This document shows positions 1-6,036 of a stretch of DNA of 21,356 nucleotides, piece by piece; position 1 is the stretch's first letter, and every line of letters starts with the position of its first letter. The translations under genes and the position numbers were made by a program. The notes under the pieces were generated by a model. That model searched no databases. It was given only the letters and a program-made list of their open reading frames with translations, and had not been told where the DNA came from. This DNA is from Verrucomicrobiota bacterium (GTDB taxonomy: Bacteria > Verrucomicrobiota > Verrucomicrobiia > Limisphaerales > JAEYXS01): contig JAEYXS010000036.1 in NCBI GenBank assembly GCA_023431185.1, forward strand, positions 1-21,356. Direction: 5' to 3'.

Positions 1-314
1 CCTGAGACCGAGCCTTACCCCGTCCTTTACCAGCAGCGAGCTGCCAGCACCTGCACTTTCCCACATCCCCACCACTCAAACCACTACTATTTGTTGTCTA
101 AAAGCGACATTTCCCCCAACCCCTTCCACCACAGGAAAATCCAAGCGAAGATTTCCGCTTTTCCCTAAAAATCTCACCCGTCGTTTTTAACTGGCTCACA
201 TTTTCACGGCACATTTCCCCTCATCCTGTCCATCTTGTCATCCTGTCTGATCCCCTTCTCCGCACTTTCCTCATCATCTCGCAATTCCGCTCGACAGCCA
301 GCACAACACCCTTA
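1..314. other. non-coding C-skewed stretch
   Basis: I find no convincing gene in this stretch. The plus strand is markedly C-rich and G-poor: my hand count for 61-360 is about 117 C to 30 G. It includes a short 9-nt tandem repeat at 222-248. No integrase gene, tRNA or CRISPR array is visible. It could be an eroded cassette, an untranslated leader of a gene outside the window, or the end of an integron array. Confidence 0.6.
222..248 (+). repeat. three-copy 9-nt tandem repeat
   Basis: CATCCTGTC, CATCTTGTC and ATCCTGTCT follow one another without gaps. The units differ by one or two bases or by a one-base phase shift. Such degenerate short tandem runs are common in intergenic DNA of large environmental genomes. 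No function can be assigned. Confidence 0.6.
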
Positions 315-396
315 ACCTAACCCATACCAAGATGAATTCCTCAACCAAACCAACCACCGGGCTTAACCGCAATTTGCGGTCTAATACCTGTTAGGC
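315..396 (+). other. possible attC or attI-type site before cassette 1
   Basis: ACCTAAC at 315-321 fits the integron R'' consensus RYYYAAC, and GTTAGGC at 390-396 fits R' GTTRRRY. A second RYYYAAC match, GCTTAAC, lies at 361-367 beside a small hairpin (CCGCAA/TTGCGG, 367-379). The 82-nt span suits an attC, but the inner arms pair poorly. It may therefore be a decayed attC, or an attI whose integrase gene lies elsewhere. Recombination would fall between G390 and T391. Confidence 0.4.
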
Positions 397-404
397 CACA
401 CCGT

Positions 405-683
405 ATGCCAGACCATCTACTCACCTTCGAGTTGGCGAAAGACGGCGATGAGCTTTTCATTCACGCCGATGCCGCTGGCTTGCGTTACTTGGCTTCCGCG
501 CTCACACGACTGGCCCAGCACGCGGAGGCAGGCCGGAAGGAGCACACGCATTTGATGACCGAGGATTGGTCAGGTCGCGAGTTGTCCTCTGTCGCGCAGG
601 GCACAGATGGCAGCTTGTTGCATCAGGTCACGATTCACGGCTGGCCGAAGAAGGAAGGAGCACGCGATGTTGTGGCCTCTTGA
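405..683 (+). CDS. Imm32-like immunity protein, 92 aa
   Basis: This is a small soluble acidic protein with no signal peptide. The stretch HTHLMTEDWSGRELSS near residues 47-62, followed by a G...LHQVTIHGWP segment, matches the layout I know from Immunity protein 32 (Imm32). That family is predicted from its neighbours in polymorphic toxin loci and has a conserved His-Leu-Met...Trp...Glu-Leu motif and a C-terminal GW. Such proteins are thought to neutralise a cognate toxin in the cytoplasm. No toxin gene is adjacent, so it is an orphan here. The ATG is the first after the cassette junction GTTAGGC. The stop overlaps a 14-nt sequence that recurs after the next gene. The family assignment is by eye; the biochemical role is unknown. 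Confidence 0.75.
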   Translation: MPDHLLTFELAKDGDELFIHADAAGLRYLASALTRLAQHAEAGRKEHTHLMTEDWSGRELSSVAQGTDGSLLHQVTIHGWPKKEGARDVVAS

Positions 684-691
684 GTAGCTAG
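671..691 (+). repeat. 21-nt repeat, copy 1 (18/21 identical to 1155-1175)
   Basis: TGTGGCCTCTTGAG, then three variable bases, then CTAG. This copy spans the stop codon of the Imm32-like gene. The second copy begins 9 nt after the stop of the next cassette gene. The shared tail suggests related cassette 3' ends or a common inserted fragment. Confidence 0.65.
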
Positions 692-749
692 AAACCCAAA
701 ACACGCAAACGCAACGATTTATGAAAATACAGCTACTTGAATCATTGCC

Positions 750-764
750 CCTCCTCAGAGGAGG
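750..764 (+). other. short hairpin between gene and attC
   Basis: CCTCCTC and GAGGAGG are perfect complements around a single A, so the realistic fold is a 5-bp stem with a 5-nt loop. It lies between the Imm32-like gene and the attC site. It is followed by TTGGGG rather than a T tract, so it is at best a weak terminator. Confidence 0.35.
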
Positions 765-770
765 TTGGGG

Positions 771-863
771 TGCTAACCAGGCGCTCCAGCGAACCCGGCC
801 ATCGCGTCGCGGTTGCAATCGTGGCGTCCCGCGGGCCGGGTCGCTGAGCTTGGGTCGTTAGAC
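771..863 (+). other. integron attC recombination site
   Basis: R' is GTTAGAC (857-863), a perfect match to GTTRRRY. R'' is the CTAAC core at 773-777. The arms pair well: CTCCAGCGAACCCGGCC (784-800) pairs with GGCCGGGTCGCTGAG (835-849) except for two unpaired bases on the left arm, a C and an A. These correspond to the extrahelical bases used by integron integrases for strand choice. The internal region is GC-rich and partly self-complementary. Length (about 92 nt), R boxes and bulged arms together define attC. An open frame starting at ATG 721 reads through the site to TAG 859, typical of fortuitous frames in attC DNA, and is not called a gene. Confidence 0.75.
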
Positions 864-866
864 CAC

Positions 867-1145
867 ATGACCACGCCCTCGAAGTATGTGGAGACTGGAC
901 CGTGGAGACAGTCGCCGTTTGTGGGCGGGCATCGCTACCGTGTCAGGCGGGACTTCAAAGCGCTTCGCGACAGTTTTGTGGCTGGTGAAGTGTTGACGTA
1001 TGACCGCGATGCTTACAGTCGTTATGACGGCTACACTGGTTACTTCTTTATCCAGTCAGGCGCAGGACAGTTGCGTTCATGGGACATTTCAGACGACGAT
1101 GATTTGGAAGTTTGGAGAGATTTGTTTGAGGAGATTTTAGTGTGA
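867..1145 (+). CDS. cassette protein of unknown function, 92 aa
   Basis: I do not firmly recognise this family. The protein is small, soluble and aromatic-rich. An N-terminal GHRYRVRRDF motif is followed by GEVLTYDRDAYSRYDGYTGYFF, then an acidic DISDDDDLEVW tail. The pattern of a K/R-rich start, a GE-L-(T/F) turn and a Tyr-rich strand vaguely recalls small DUF3601-like proteins; this is a guess. ATG 867 lies 4 nt after the attC R' box, as expected for a cassette gene. The frame is open further upstream to 813, but that would translate attC DNA, so I reject the longer start. No attC was found after its stop, so this cassette is terminal or damaged. Confidence 0.65.
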   Translation: MTTPSKYVETGPWRQSPFVGGHRYRVRRDFKALRDSFVAGEVLTYDRDAYSRYDGYTGYFFIQSGAGQLRSWDISDDDDLEVWRDLFEEILV

Positions 1146-1349
1146 TTACATCTATGTGGCCTCTTGAGAAACTAGGCGGCTAAGTGGTTGCAGTGGAGAT
1201 GAGTTTGTAGCCGAGGGCGGCCGCCCACACCTTCGGATCATACGGCAGCCCTGCTTGAACAACTTGGAGCGGCAGATGCCGGAATGTTACAGGTGACCTT
1301 CGGGCAATACGGCCAAACCTCCCGAACTTCGGGCGGAAGGCAAGCGCAG
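1146..1349. other. intergenic DNA, end of cassette region
   Basis: The stretch contains the second copy of the 21-nt repeat (1155-1175) and a short hairpin at 1318-1336. I see no gene and no R box that could close cassette 2. The boundary between accessory DNA and the iron locus lies somewhere here. Confidence 0.5.
1318..1336 (-). terminator. possible terminator of the iron-uptake operon
   Basis: CC-T-CCCG...CGGG-C-GG forms a stem with one mismatch, 14 nt past the stop of the coiled-coil gene. On the minus strand only three T residues follow it. It is placed correctly for an operon end but is weak. Confidence 0.35.
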
Positions 1350-1928
1350 TTACTTCTTCCCCTTCGGCTCCGCCGTCGCCTCTTCCAGCCGCTTCACCAC
1401 ATCCTCGTACTCCTTCACCAGCTTGTTATACTTCTCCACGATCTCGTTCCGCTCCTTGCCCATCGCCTCGATCGCCTGGTTCTGCTGCACGATCGCCGCG
1501 TTCGCCTGCTTGATGGCTTCGTTCTGCTTTTTGACATCCTCGTTCTGGCGCGCCATCTCCTGGTTCTGCCGCTCGATGCTCGCATTCGCCAGGTCCAGCG
1601 CCTTCTTGTAAACCTCGCTCTGCATCTCCGCGCGTTTCCCCTTCTGCTCGGCCTCCGCCAGTGAGCGCCGCAACGTGAACACTTCTTGGGAATCTTTCTT
1701 CAATTGCTCCGTCAGCTCCACCTTCACGCCGTCCAGCCGCTTGATCTCGCTCTCCAGCAGCTTGTGCTTCCCTTCCAGCTCCTTGAACTTCTCGTCACCC
1801 TTCACCACGGCGTCATGCTGCGCCTGCAATTCCCCGCGCAGCTTCGCCTCCCGGAACCACTGCGCTGCGATCAGCGCGCACAGCATGATCGCCCACACCA
1901 GCAACAGATTCGGCAGCCACTTCTTCAT
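1350..1928 (-). CDS. membrane-anchored coiled-coil protein, 192 aa
   Basis: No family is recognised. Residues 5-24 form one hydrophobic helix, probably an uncleaved anchor. The rest to about residue 185 is a charged, Gln/Glu/Lys-rich coiled coil ending in a basic tail. Asparagines at 115, 122, 129, 136, 143 and 150 are spaced exactly seven apart, with Ile/Met/Val three residues after each, so Asn occupies six successive core positions. ATG follows the exbD stop by 2 nt, and the sequence GGGGGAGAAG spanning that stop provides a strong ribosome site, so it is co-translated with exbD as the last gene of the operon. Position suggests an accessory to the TonB motor, perhaps a periplasmic spacer or scaffold; this is inference. 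Confidence 0.8.
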   Translation of the reverse strand: MKKWLPNLLLVWAIMLCALIAAQWFREAKLRGELQAQHDAVVKGDEKFKELEGKHKLLESEIKRLDGVKVELTEQLKKDSQEVFTLRRSLAEAEQKGKRAEMQSEVYKKALDLANASIERQNQEMARQNEDVKKQNEAIKQANAAIVQQNQAIEAMGKERNEIVEKYNKLVKEYEDVVKRLEEATAEPKGKK

Positions 1929-1930
1929 CG

Positions 1931-2350
1931 TTACTTCTCCCCCTCGCTCGTTGCGATGGCGAAGGAAACCTTCTGCACACCCGCACGACGCACCATGTCC
2001 AATACGTTGATCACCGCCCCGTGGCTCGCCGCCTTGTCCCCGCTGATATACACCGGGATGTCCTTCTTCTCCTTCACCCGCTGCACCAGATGATCATGCA
2101 TCTCCACCAGCGTCTTGCGTTCCTTCTCGATGTAGATGTCCCCCAGCTTGTCCACCGAGATGTTCACGAGGTCGGGCTTGAAATCCTTCGTCGCCTGCGT
2201 CGCCGTCGGCAGGTCCATCTTGATGGATTGCAGCTTCACCATCGTGAGGCTCACCATCATGAACGACGCCAGCAGAAAGAACATGATGTCGATCAACGGG
2301 ACGATCTCGATCCGGGCTTTCTTATGTGGCAATGGAGAACCGATTTTCAT
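1931..2350 (-). CDS. exbD: ExbD/TolR-type biopolymer transport protein, 139 aa
   Basis: ExbD and ExbB form the proton-driven inner-membrane motor that energises TonB. A basic N-terminus (HKKARIEI) is followed by the single transmembrane helix at about 16-38. The PLIDIMFFLL motif contains Asp21, the conserved protonatable residue essential in ExbD/TolR proteins. A periplasmic domain of about 95 residues follows, with the usual VYISGDKAASHGAVINVLDMVRRAG-type segment. Length is typical. It lies 25 nt downstream of exbB and 2 nt before the coiled-coil gene, in one transcription unit. The ATG has no strong ribosome site, so translation may be coupled to exbB. Confidence 0.95.
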   Translation of the reverse strand: MKIGSPLPHKKARIEIVPLIDIMFFLLASFMMVSLTMVKLQSIKMDLPTATQATKDFKPDLVNISVDKLGDIYIEKERKTLVEMHDHLVQRVKEKKDIPVYISGDKAASHGAVINVLDMVRRAGVQKVSFAIATSEGEK

Positions 2351-2375
2351 GCGTGTCTGTCTTGCGTGAACCGGC

Positions 2376-3074
2376 TCAACCCTTCCGCGCGCTCATCATC
2401 ACTGGCTGCGGCGTCTCGCGGAACGTCCCGCCATGCTCCTCCTTGTGCTTCGCGCCCTGCACCATCACTTCCACATTCGTCGCCGCCGTCTCCAGCTCGA
2501 ACTGCAAGCGCGCCACTTTCGCCGAGAAATAGTTATAGGGGATCAGCACGAAGATCGCGATGCCCAGACCCGCGCCGGTGGCGATGAGCGCCTCACCGAT
2601 GCCGCCCGTCACCTTCTCCACCGCCAGCTCCGAACCGCCGATGGAATTGAACGAACCCATGATGCCCGTCACCGTGCCCAGCAGCCCCAGCAGCGGTGCC
2701 AGCGTGATGATCGTATCCATCGCCGTGAGGAAACGCCCCGCCCGTTGCAACTCCACCCCCGCCGCCACTTGCAACGCGCCCTGCATGGACGAGTGCACAT
2801 GGTTCAACCCGTGCCACACCATGCGGATGACCGGGTCTTCCGAATCCTTGGACCGCGTGGAAGCCGTGTTGAAATCCCCCACCTCGATCGCCGTCAGCAC
2901 CTGCTCCAGCCGCTTCGCATCACGCTTCTTCGCCAGCGTGGTCCACCAGATAATACGCTCACCGACCACGGCGACGGCAACCAGAACGACGATGAGGATC
3001 GGCCACATGATGGGGCCGCCCTTGATGAACAATTCAACGACAGTATTCGCGAGCATGGGTGAAAAATCGTGCAT
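2376..3074 (-). CDS. exbB: ExbB/TolQ/MotA-type proton channel, 232 aa
   Basis: Inner-membrane channel subunit of the TonB motor. There are three predicted helices: about 21-43, then two in the C-terminal half. The conserved core includes LAPLLGLLGTVTGIMGSF and GGIGEALIATGAGLGIAI, the hallmark of the MotA/TolQ/ExbB proton channel family. I choose the ATG at 3074, which leaves a 20-nt gap to the tonB stop. The frame stays open up to 3164, but that start would overlap tonB by about 70 nt and add a non-conserved leader. The next ATG, six codons further in, is possible. Gene order tonB-exbB-exbD is a self-contained TonB energising module. Confidence 0.95.
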   Translation of the reverse strand: MHDFSPMLANTVVELFIKGGPIMWPILIVVLVAVAVVGERIIWWTTLAKKRDAKRLEQVLTAIEVGDFNTASTRSKDSEDPVIRMVWHGLNHVHSSMQGALQVAAGVELQRAGRFLTAMDTIITLAPLLGLLGTVTGIMGSFNSIGGSELAVEKVTGGIGEALIATGAGLGIAIFVLIPYNYFSAKVARLQFELETAATNVEVMVQGAKHKEEHGGTFRETPQPVMMSARKG

Positions 3075-3094
3075 GATGACAACAAATCCCGGAG

Positions 3095-3922
3095 TTACTT
3101 CTGGGTGATCTGGAACTTGAACGGAACCAGGTAATGACGTTCCGGTCCGGCGGGCCAGCGCCATTTGCGCTTCACCGTGTCGGCGGCGGCATCATCCAAA
3201 ATGTCATGGCCAGCACTGTCCCGCACCGATACCGCCGAAGGAAAACCCGTGCGATCCACGACGATGTTCAGCATCACATTACCCTGCCAGCCACGCTGCA
3301 AAGCCAGTCGCGGATACACCGGCTGCGGATACGTCCCCCCATCGCCTTGTCCTGGACTGAACTCCACTGCTTCACCCGTTCCCCCCATCCCATTGCCCGG
3401 CGGTCCCGTTTGCGGCGGCGGCGGGGCCACCATCTTGCGCTGCAGCGGCGGAGCCGCCGCATACTTCACGGGCACCACGCGCACCGGTCCTTCCACGGGC
3501 ACCGCAAACGCCACATTCGCATTCGCCGGAGCCACCGCAGGCGCGACTTCCGGGATGTCCATCGGCTCGGAAATGCTGTCCGGCGCAGGCGCACTGTCAC
3601 TCGCCATCGGTGTTGCTTGCGTCTGCCTCGAAGGTGGCGGCGGCATGAAAAGCACCGGCACGGTCACCTCTTCCGTCTTCGCTTGCACCGGCAAAATGAA
3701 GAGCGGCGACTTGAAACCATACAACCCGATGAGGATGAACAGCACACAAATCGCATTCGCCCAGGCGAATTTGATATTCGGGTCCGGCTTGTCCTGCGGC
3801 AGGCATTGCCGCGCCAGCTCGCACGTCAGCCGCGTCGGGCACGCATCACCCAAGGCACAACGATCCGCGCTGGCCGGTGGGGCCTTCACGATGATCTTGG
3901 CTGGTTCTTGCGTCGTTATCAT
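3095..3922 (-). CDS. tonB: TonB energy transducer with Cys-rich N-terminus, 275 aa
   Basis: TonB carries energy from ExbBD to outer-membrane receptors. An N-terminal cytoplasmic segment of about 50 residues precedes one membrane helix (about 52-77). A Pro/Ala-rich periplasmic linker covers roughly 90-200. The C-terminal TonB domain (about 200-275) has the YPQPVYPRLALQRGWQGNV entry motif and a terminal strand PFKFQI. Oddly, the cytoplasmic tail is longer than usual and carries Cys22, Cys28, Cys34 and Cys40, exactly six residues apart. This could bind a metal or a disulfide; no known TonB feature explains it. A Fur-like palindrome lies 18-34 nt upstream of the ATG. A 75-nt gap from the PepSY gene suggests its own promoter. 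Confidence 0.93.
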   Translation of the reverse strand: MITTQEPAKIIVKAPPASADRCALGDACPTRLTCELARQCLPQDKPDPNIKFAWANAICVLFILIGLYGFKSPLFILPVQAKTEEVTVPVLFMPPPPSRQTQATPMASDSAPAPDSISEPMDIPEVAPAVAPANANVAFAVPVEGPVRVVPVKYAAAPPLQRKMVAPPPPQTGPPGNGMGGTGEAVEFSPGQGDGGTYPQPVYPRLALQRGWQGNVMLNIVVDRTGFPSAVSVRDSAGHDILDDAAADTVKRKWRWPAGPERHYLVPFKFQITQK

Positions 3923-3939
3923 GCCGTTACGAGCAGTTC

Positions 3940-3956
3940 TTGAGACTAAATCTCAA
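3940..3956 (-). promoter_or_regulatory. Fur-like box upstream of tonB
   Basis: TTGAGACTAAATCTCAA is a palindrome with perfect 6-nt arms. Read as 7-1-7 it matches TGATAAT-N-ATTATCA at 10 of 14 positions, by hand. It lies 18-34 nt upstream of the tonB ATG. A TTGACC, possible -35, lies just upstream of it on the minus strand. Iron-dependent repression of tonB-exbB-exbD is the obvious prediction. Confidence 0.55.
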
Positions 3957-3968
3957 ATCAAAATGGTC

Positions 3969-3989
3969 AAGCCCACATTCCATGGGCTT
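3969..3989 (-). terminator. hairpin between the PepSY gene and tonB
   Basis: AAGCCCA and TGGGCTT form a perfect 7-bp stem around a 7-nt loop, 8 nt after the PepSY stop. The minus-strand sequence after it is AT-rich (ATTTTGATTT) but has no clean T run. It may be a partial terminator that separates the receptor genes from the TonB motor genes. Confidence 0.4.
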
Positions 3990-3997
3990 TGTGAGGG

Positions 3998-5317
3998 TCA
4001 AGACGGCTGTTTGGCCGTGCTTTGGGTCAGGACTTCAGCGGTTTCCGGCTGCGCGGCAACCGATTTGGCCGTTTCCGGATCGGCTTTCTCCGCGATGCCG
4101 TTCTTGCCGTTGCGCCAGTTCTGCCAGCGACGGCAGGTCAGTGCAAACCCCGTATAGACCAGCACCGCCCCACCCAAGGAAGCGAGCATCGCCAATGTTT
4201 GCCCCCAGAAACCGCCCGCCTCACCCGTGTGTATCCAGCGCACCCACAAGCGCAGCTTGCGACCGGCATTATAGCTCTCATACGTCTCCGTGCTGACGAT
4301 CTCGCCGGTCTTCGCGCTCAGGTTCACCGTCGCGCGCTTGTCCGGCCGCGCCCCATTCCCGCGATCCACGAGGAACGCGAAGGGTGCATCTGGAGCGGAA
4401 GGCATCCGCACACTGATGGTCTGCCAGTCGGTCGCGTGGGCTTCCGCCTTCGTCCAGATCGCGTTCAATTCACCAGCCGCATAGAGCTGGCGCGCAGCGC
4501 CGGGGCCGCCGCCTTCACGTCGTTCGACCTGCTTTCCATTCCCGCGCTTGCCCTCGCCCTTGCTTTCCCCCGCCTTGGCCATCTGCGGTCCGGCCCCCGG
4601 TGCTACCGGCGCGGTGCGTGGCGGCGGCGGTTCATTGCCCGTGACGCGGTAAACCAAGTTGTTCATCCACGGGTAGGAAAAGACCGACCCCGTGAGCACG
4701 ATGAAAAAGAGCGGGATGCAGCACCAGAAGCCGATGACATTATGCCAGTTCCAATCGCGTGCCTTGCCGCTGAGACCGGACTTGAACCATGTGATCGCCT
4801 GCAACGCCGAAGCCGTCCACTGCTTGGGCCACCACAGATACAACCCGCTCACCACCAAAAACAGGAACGCCAGATTGCAAGCGCCCGTGATGGCCTTGCC
4901 TGTCGCGCGATAATCACCCTCCGCCGCCAGCCAGCGGTGCAGATCCGTGGTCACATGGAAGAATTCGCGGATCTTCTTGGAAGGTTCACCGATAACCTCA
5001 CCCGAGTACGGATCCACCAGCAACGACTTCTCCCGCCCAAAACTGAAGGTCACCGGCGCAGCGGCATCCGCTTTCACGGTGATGCCTGAAGGAACGGCAT
5101 TCGTCTCGACCGCTTTCACCTTGGCCAGCAACTCCTCCACCGGCAGACGCTTGGCTTCCGCCGGCACAACGACGCGATACTCGCTATCCGCCCACGCCAC
5201 CATCTGCCGCTCATACGCGAGCAACACTCCGGTGACGGACATCACCAAAATCACCACCCCCGCGACGATGCCCGCGATGAGGTGGAGCCAGAAGAGAACT
5301 TTGCGAAATGTTTTCAC
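3998..5317 (-). CDS. piuB: PepSY-associated membrane protein, PiuB/FoxB-like, 439 aa
   Basis: The PepSY_TM family includes PiuB and FoxB, inner-membrane proteins linked to siderophore-iron release; FoxB is a haem-containing ferrisiderophore reductase. Four helices are seen: about 10-34, 143-163, 194-215 and 371-395. Candidate haem-ligand histidines at the membrane boundaries are His12, His121, His127, His192 and His363. Two periplasmic PepSY-like regions have VDPYSGEVIGE and VNLSAKTGEIVS hairpins. A Pro/Gly/Lys-rich insert occupies 228-275. The start is GTG; no in-frame alternative lies upstream before a stop. It begins 12 nt after the PiuC gene, so they form an operon. The context (Fiu-type receptor, PiuC, TonB) supports iron release over other PepSY roles. 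Confidence 0.85.
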   Translation of the reverse strand: MKTFRKVLFWLHLIAGIVAGVVILVMSVTGVLLAYERQMVAWADSEYRVVVPAEAKRLPVEELLAKVKAVETNAVPSGITVKADAAAPVTFSFGREKSLLVDPYSGEVIGEPSKKIREFFHVTTDLHRWLAAEGDYRATGKAITGACNLAFLFLVVSGLYLWWPKQWTASALQAITWFKSGLSGKARDWNWHNVIGFWCCIPLFFIVLTGSVFSYPWMNNLVYRVTGNEPPPPRTAPVAPGAGPQMAKAGESKGEGKRGNGKQVERREGGGPGAARQLYAAGELNAIWTKAEAHATDWQTISVRMPSAPDAPFAFLVDRGNGARPDKRATVNLSAKTGEIVSTETYESYNAGRKLRLWVRWIHTGEAGGFWGQTLAMLASLGGAVLVYTGFALTCRRWQNWRNGKNGIAEKADPETAKSVAAQPETAEVLTQSTAKQPS

Positions 5318-5329
5318 GATAGTATGCGA

Positions 5330-6010
5330 TTACATCTCCGCCCATTGGCGCAGCAGGTTGTGGTACACCCCCGTGAGTTGCACGGCCGAGGGATGGTTCG
5401 GATGATCCGCGCTCAGACGCTGGATGCCCATGTCCAGATCGAAGAGCAGCGAACGCTGCCCGTCATCCCGGATCATGCTCTGCAGCCAGAAGAAGGAGCA
5501 GATGCGCGCCCCCCGCGTCACCGGCGTGACGTGATGCAGGCTGGTGGCCGGATACAAGACCATGTGCCCGGCCGGCAGCTTCACCTTCTTCACTCCGTAG
5601 GCATCTTCCACGCACAACTCGCCCCCATCGTATTCCTCCGGCCCCGCAAAGAACAATGTGCACGACATGTCCGTGCGGATGCGATGCGGCGTGCCCGGCA
5701 CCTGCCGGATCGCATTATCCACATGCGTCCCAAACGATTGCCCGCCCGAGTATTTGTTGAACAGCGGCGGGAACACCCGCAAGGGCAGGGCGGCGGAGAG
5801 GAACAGCGGATTCTTGCCCAACGCGCCCAGGATCATGTCACCGAGCTGGCGCGCGGCGGGATGCGCTTCCGGGATCTGCACATTATCCTTCGCCTTGGCG
5901 GACTGGTAGCCGGCGGTCACTTTGCCGTCGATCCACTCCGCCTGGTCGAGAATCACTCTGCCCTCCGCCACCTGCTGCGGCGTGAGCACGTCTGGGATGC
6001 TTAATAACAT
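5330..6010 (-). CDS. piuC: PKHD-type Fe(II)/2-oxoglutarate hydroxylase, PiuC/YbiX, 226 aa
   Basis: PiuC/YbiX is a putative cytoplasmic dioxygenase encoded next to catecholate receptors (fiu-ybiX in E. coli, piuA-piuC in Pseudomonas). The iron ligands are visible: His96-x-Asp98 in SFGTHVDNAIR and His159 in YPATSLHHVTPVTRG, with a nearby Arg for 2-oxoglutarate and the terminal SFFWLQSMIRD motif. Length matches the roughly 225-residue family. The ATG at 6010 gives the canonical MLLSIPDVLTPQQV start. The frame extends upstream to 6307, but that part overlaps the receptor gene and has no family similarity. The gap to the receptor gene is 26 nt. The substrate is unproven; modification of an imported siderophore is the usual suggestion. 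Confidence 0.93.
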   Translation of the reverse strand: MLLSIPDVLTPQQVAEGRVILDQAEWIDGKVTAGYQSAKAKDNVQIPEAHPAARQLGDMILGALGKNPLFLSAALPLRVFPPLFNKYSGGQSFGTHVDNAIRQVPGTPHRIRTDMSCTLFFAGPEEYDGGELCVEDAYGVKKVKLPAGHMVLYPATSLHHVTPVTRGARICSFFWLQSMIRDDGQRSLLFDLDMGIQRLSADHPNHPSAVQLTGVYHNLLRQWAEM

Positions 6011-6036
6011 AAGGCTATGTTTGTTGGATTGATTCG

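Larger units (their letters stand above)
391..857 (+). mobile_element. integron-like gene cassette 1 (Imm32-like)
   Basis: The unit runs from the G^TTAGGC cut point at 390/391 to the G^TTAGAC cut point at 857/858. It holds one promoterless gene (405-683) whose ATG lies 15 nt after the cut, followed by about 90 nt of spacer and a good attC site. Both cassette junctions share the pattern GTTAG-N-CCACA. This is the standard architecture of an integron cassette: gene first, its attC after it, compact 5' leader. No integrase lies in the window, so the array may be an orphan cluster of attC sites. Confidence 0.6.

Noticed and set aside
222..248. CRISPR array
   Set aside because: The repeated unit is 9 nt, contiguous and without spacers; no Cas gene is present.
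721..861. Short open frame of about 46 codons reading through the attC site
   Set aside because: The attC structure and its conserved boxes explain the sequence, and attC sites often carry fortuitous open frames. No ribosome site or family similarity supports a gene.
813..866. Upstream extension of the second cassette protein by 18 residues
   Set aside because: It would encode attC arms; ATG 867 lies right after the R' box where cassette genes normally start.
2433..3062. Long plus-strand open frame opposite exbB
   Set aside because: The product is Arg/His/Gln-rich low-complexity text, as expected antisense to a high-GC gene. exbB on the other strand is clear. The same applies to long plus-strand frames opposite tonB, piuB, czcA, czcB and czcC.
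3075..3164. Longer exbB start overlapping tonB
   Set aside because: The 30 extra residues are not ExbB-like and would overlap the tonB end by about 70 nt; ATG 3074 gives normal spacing.
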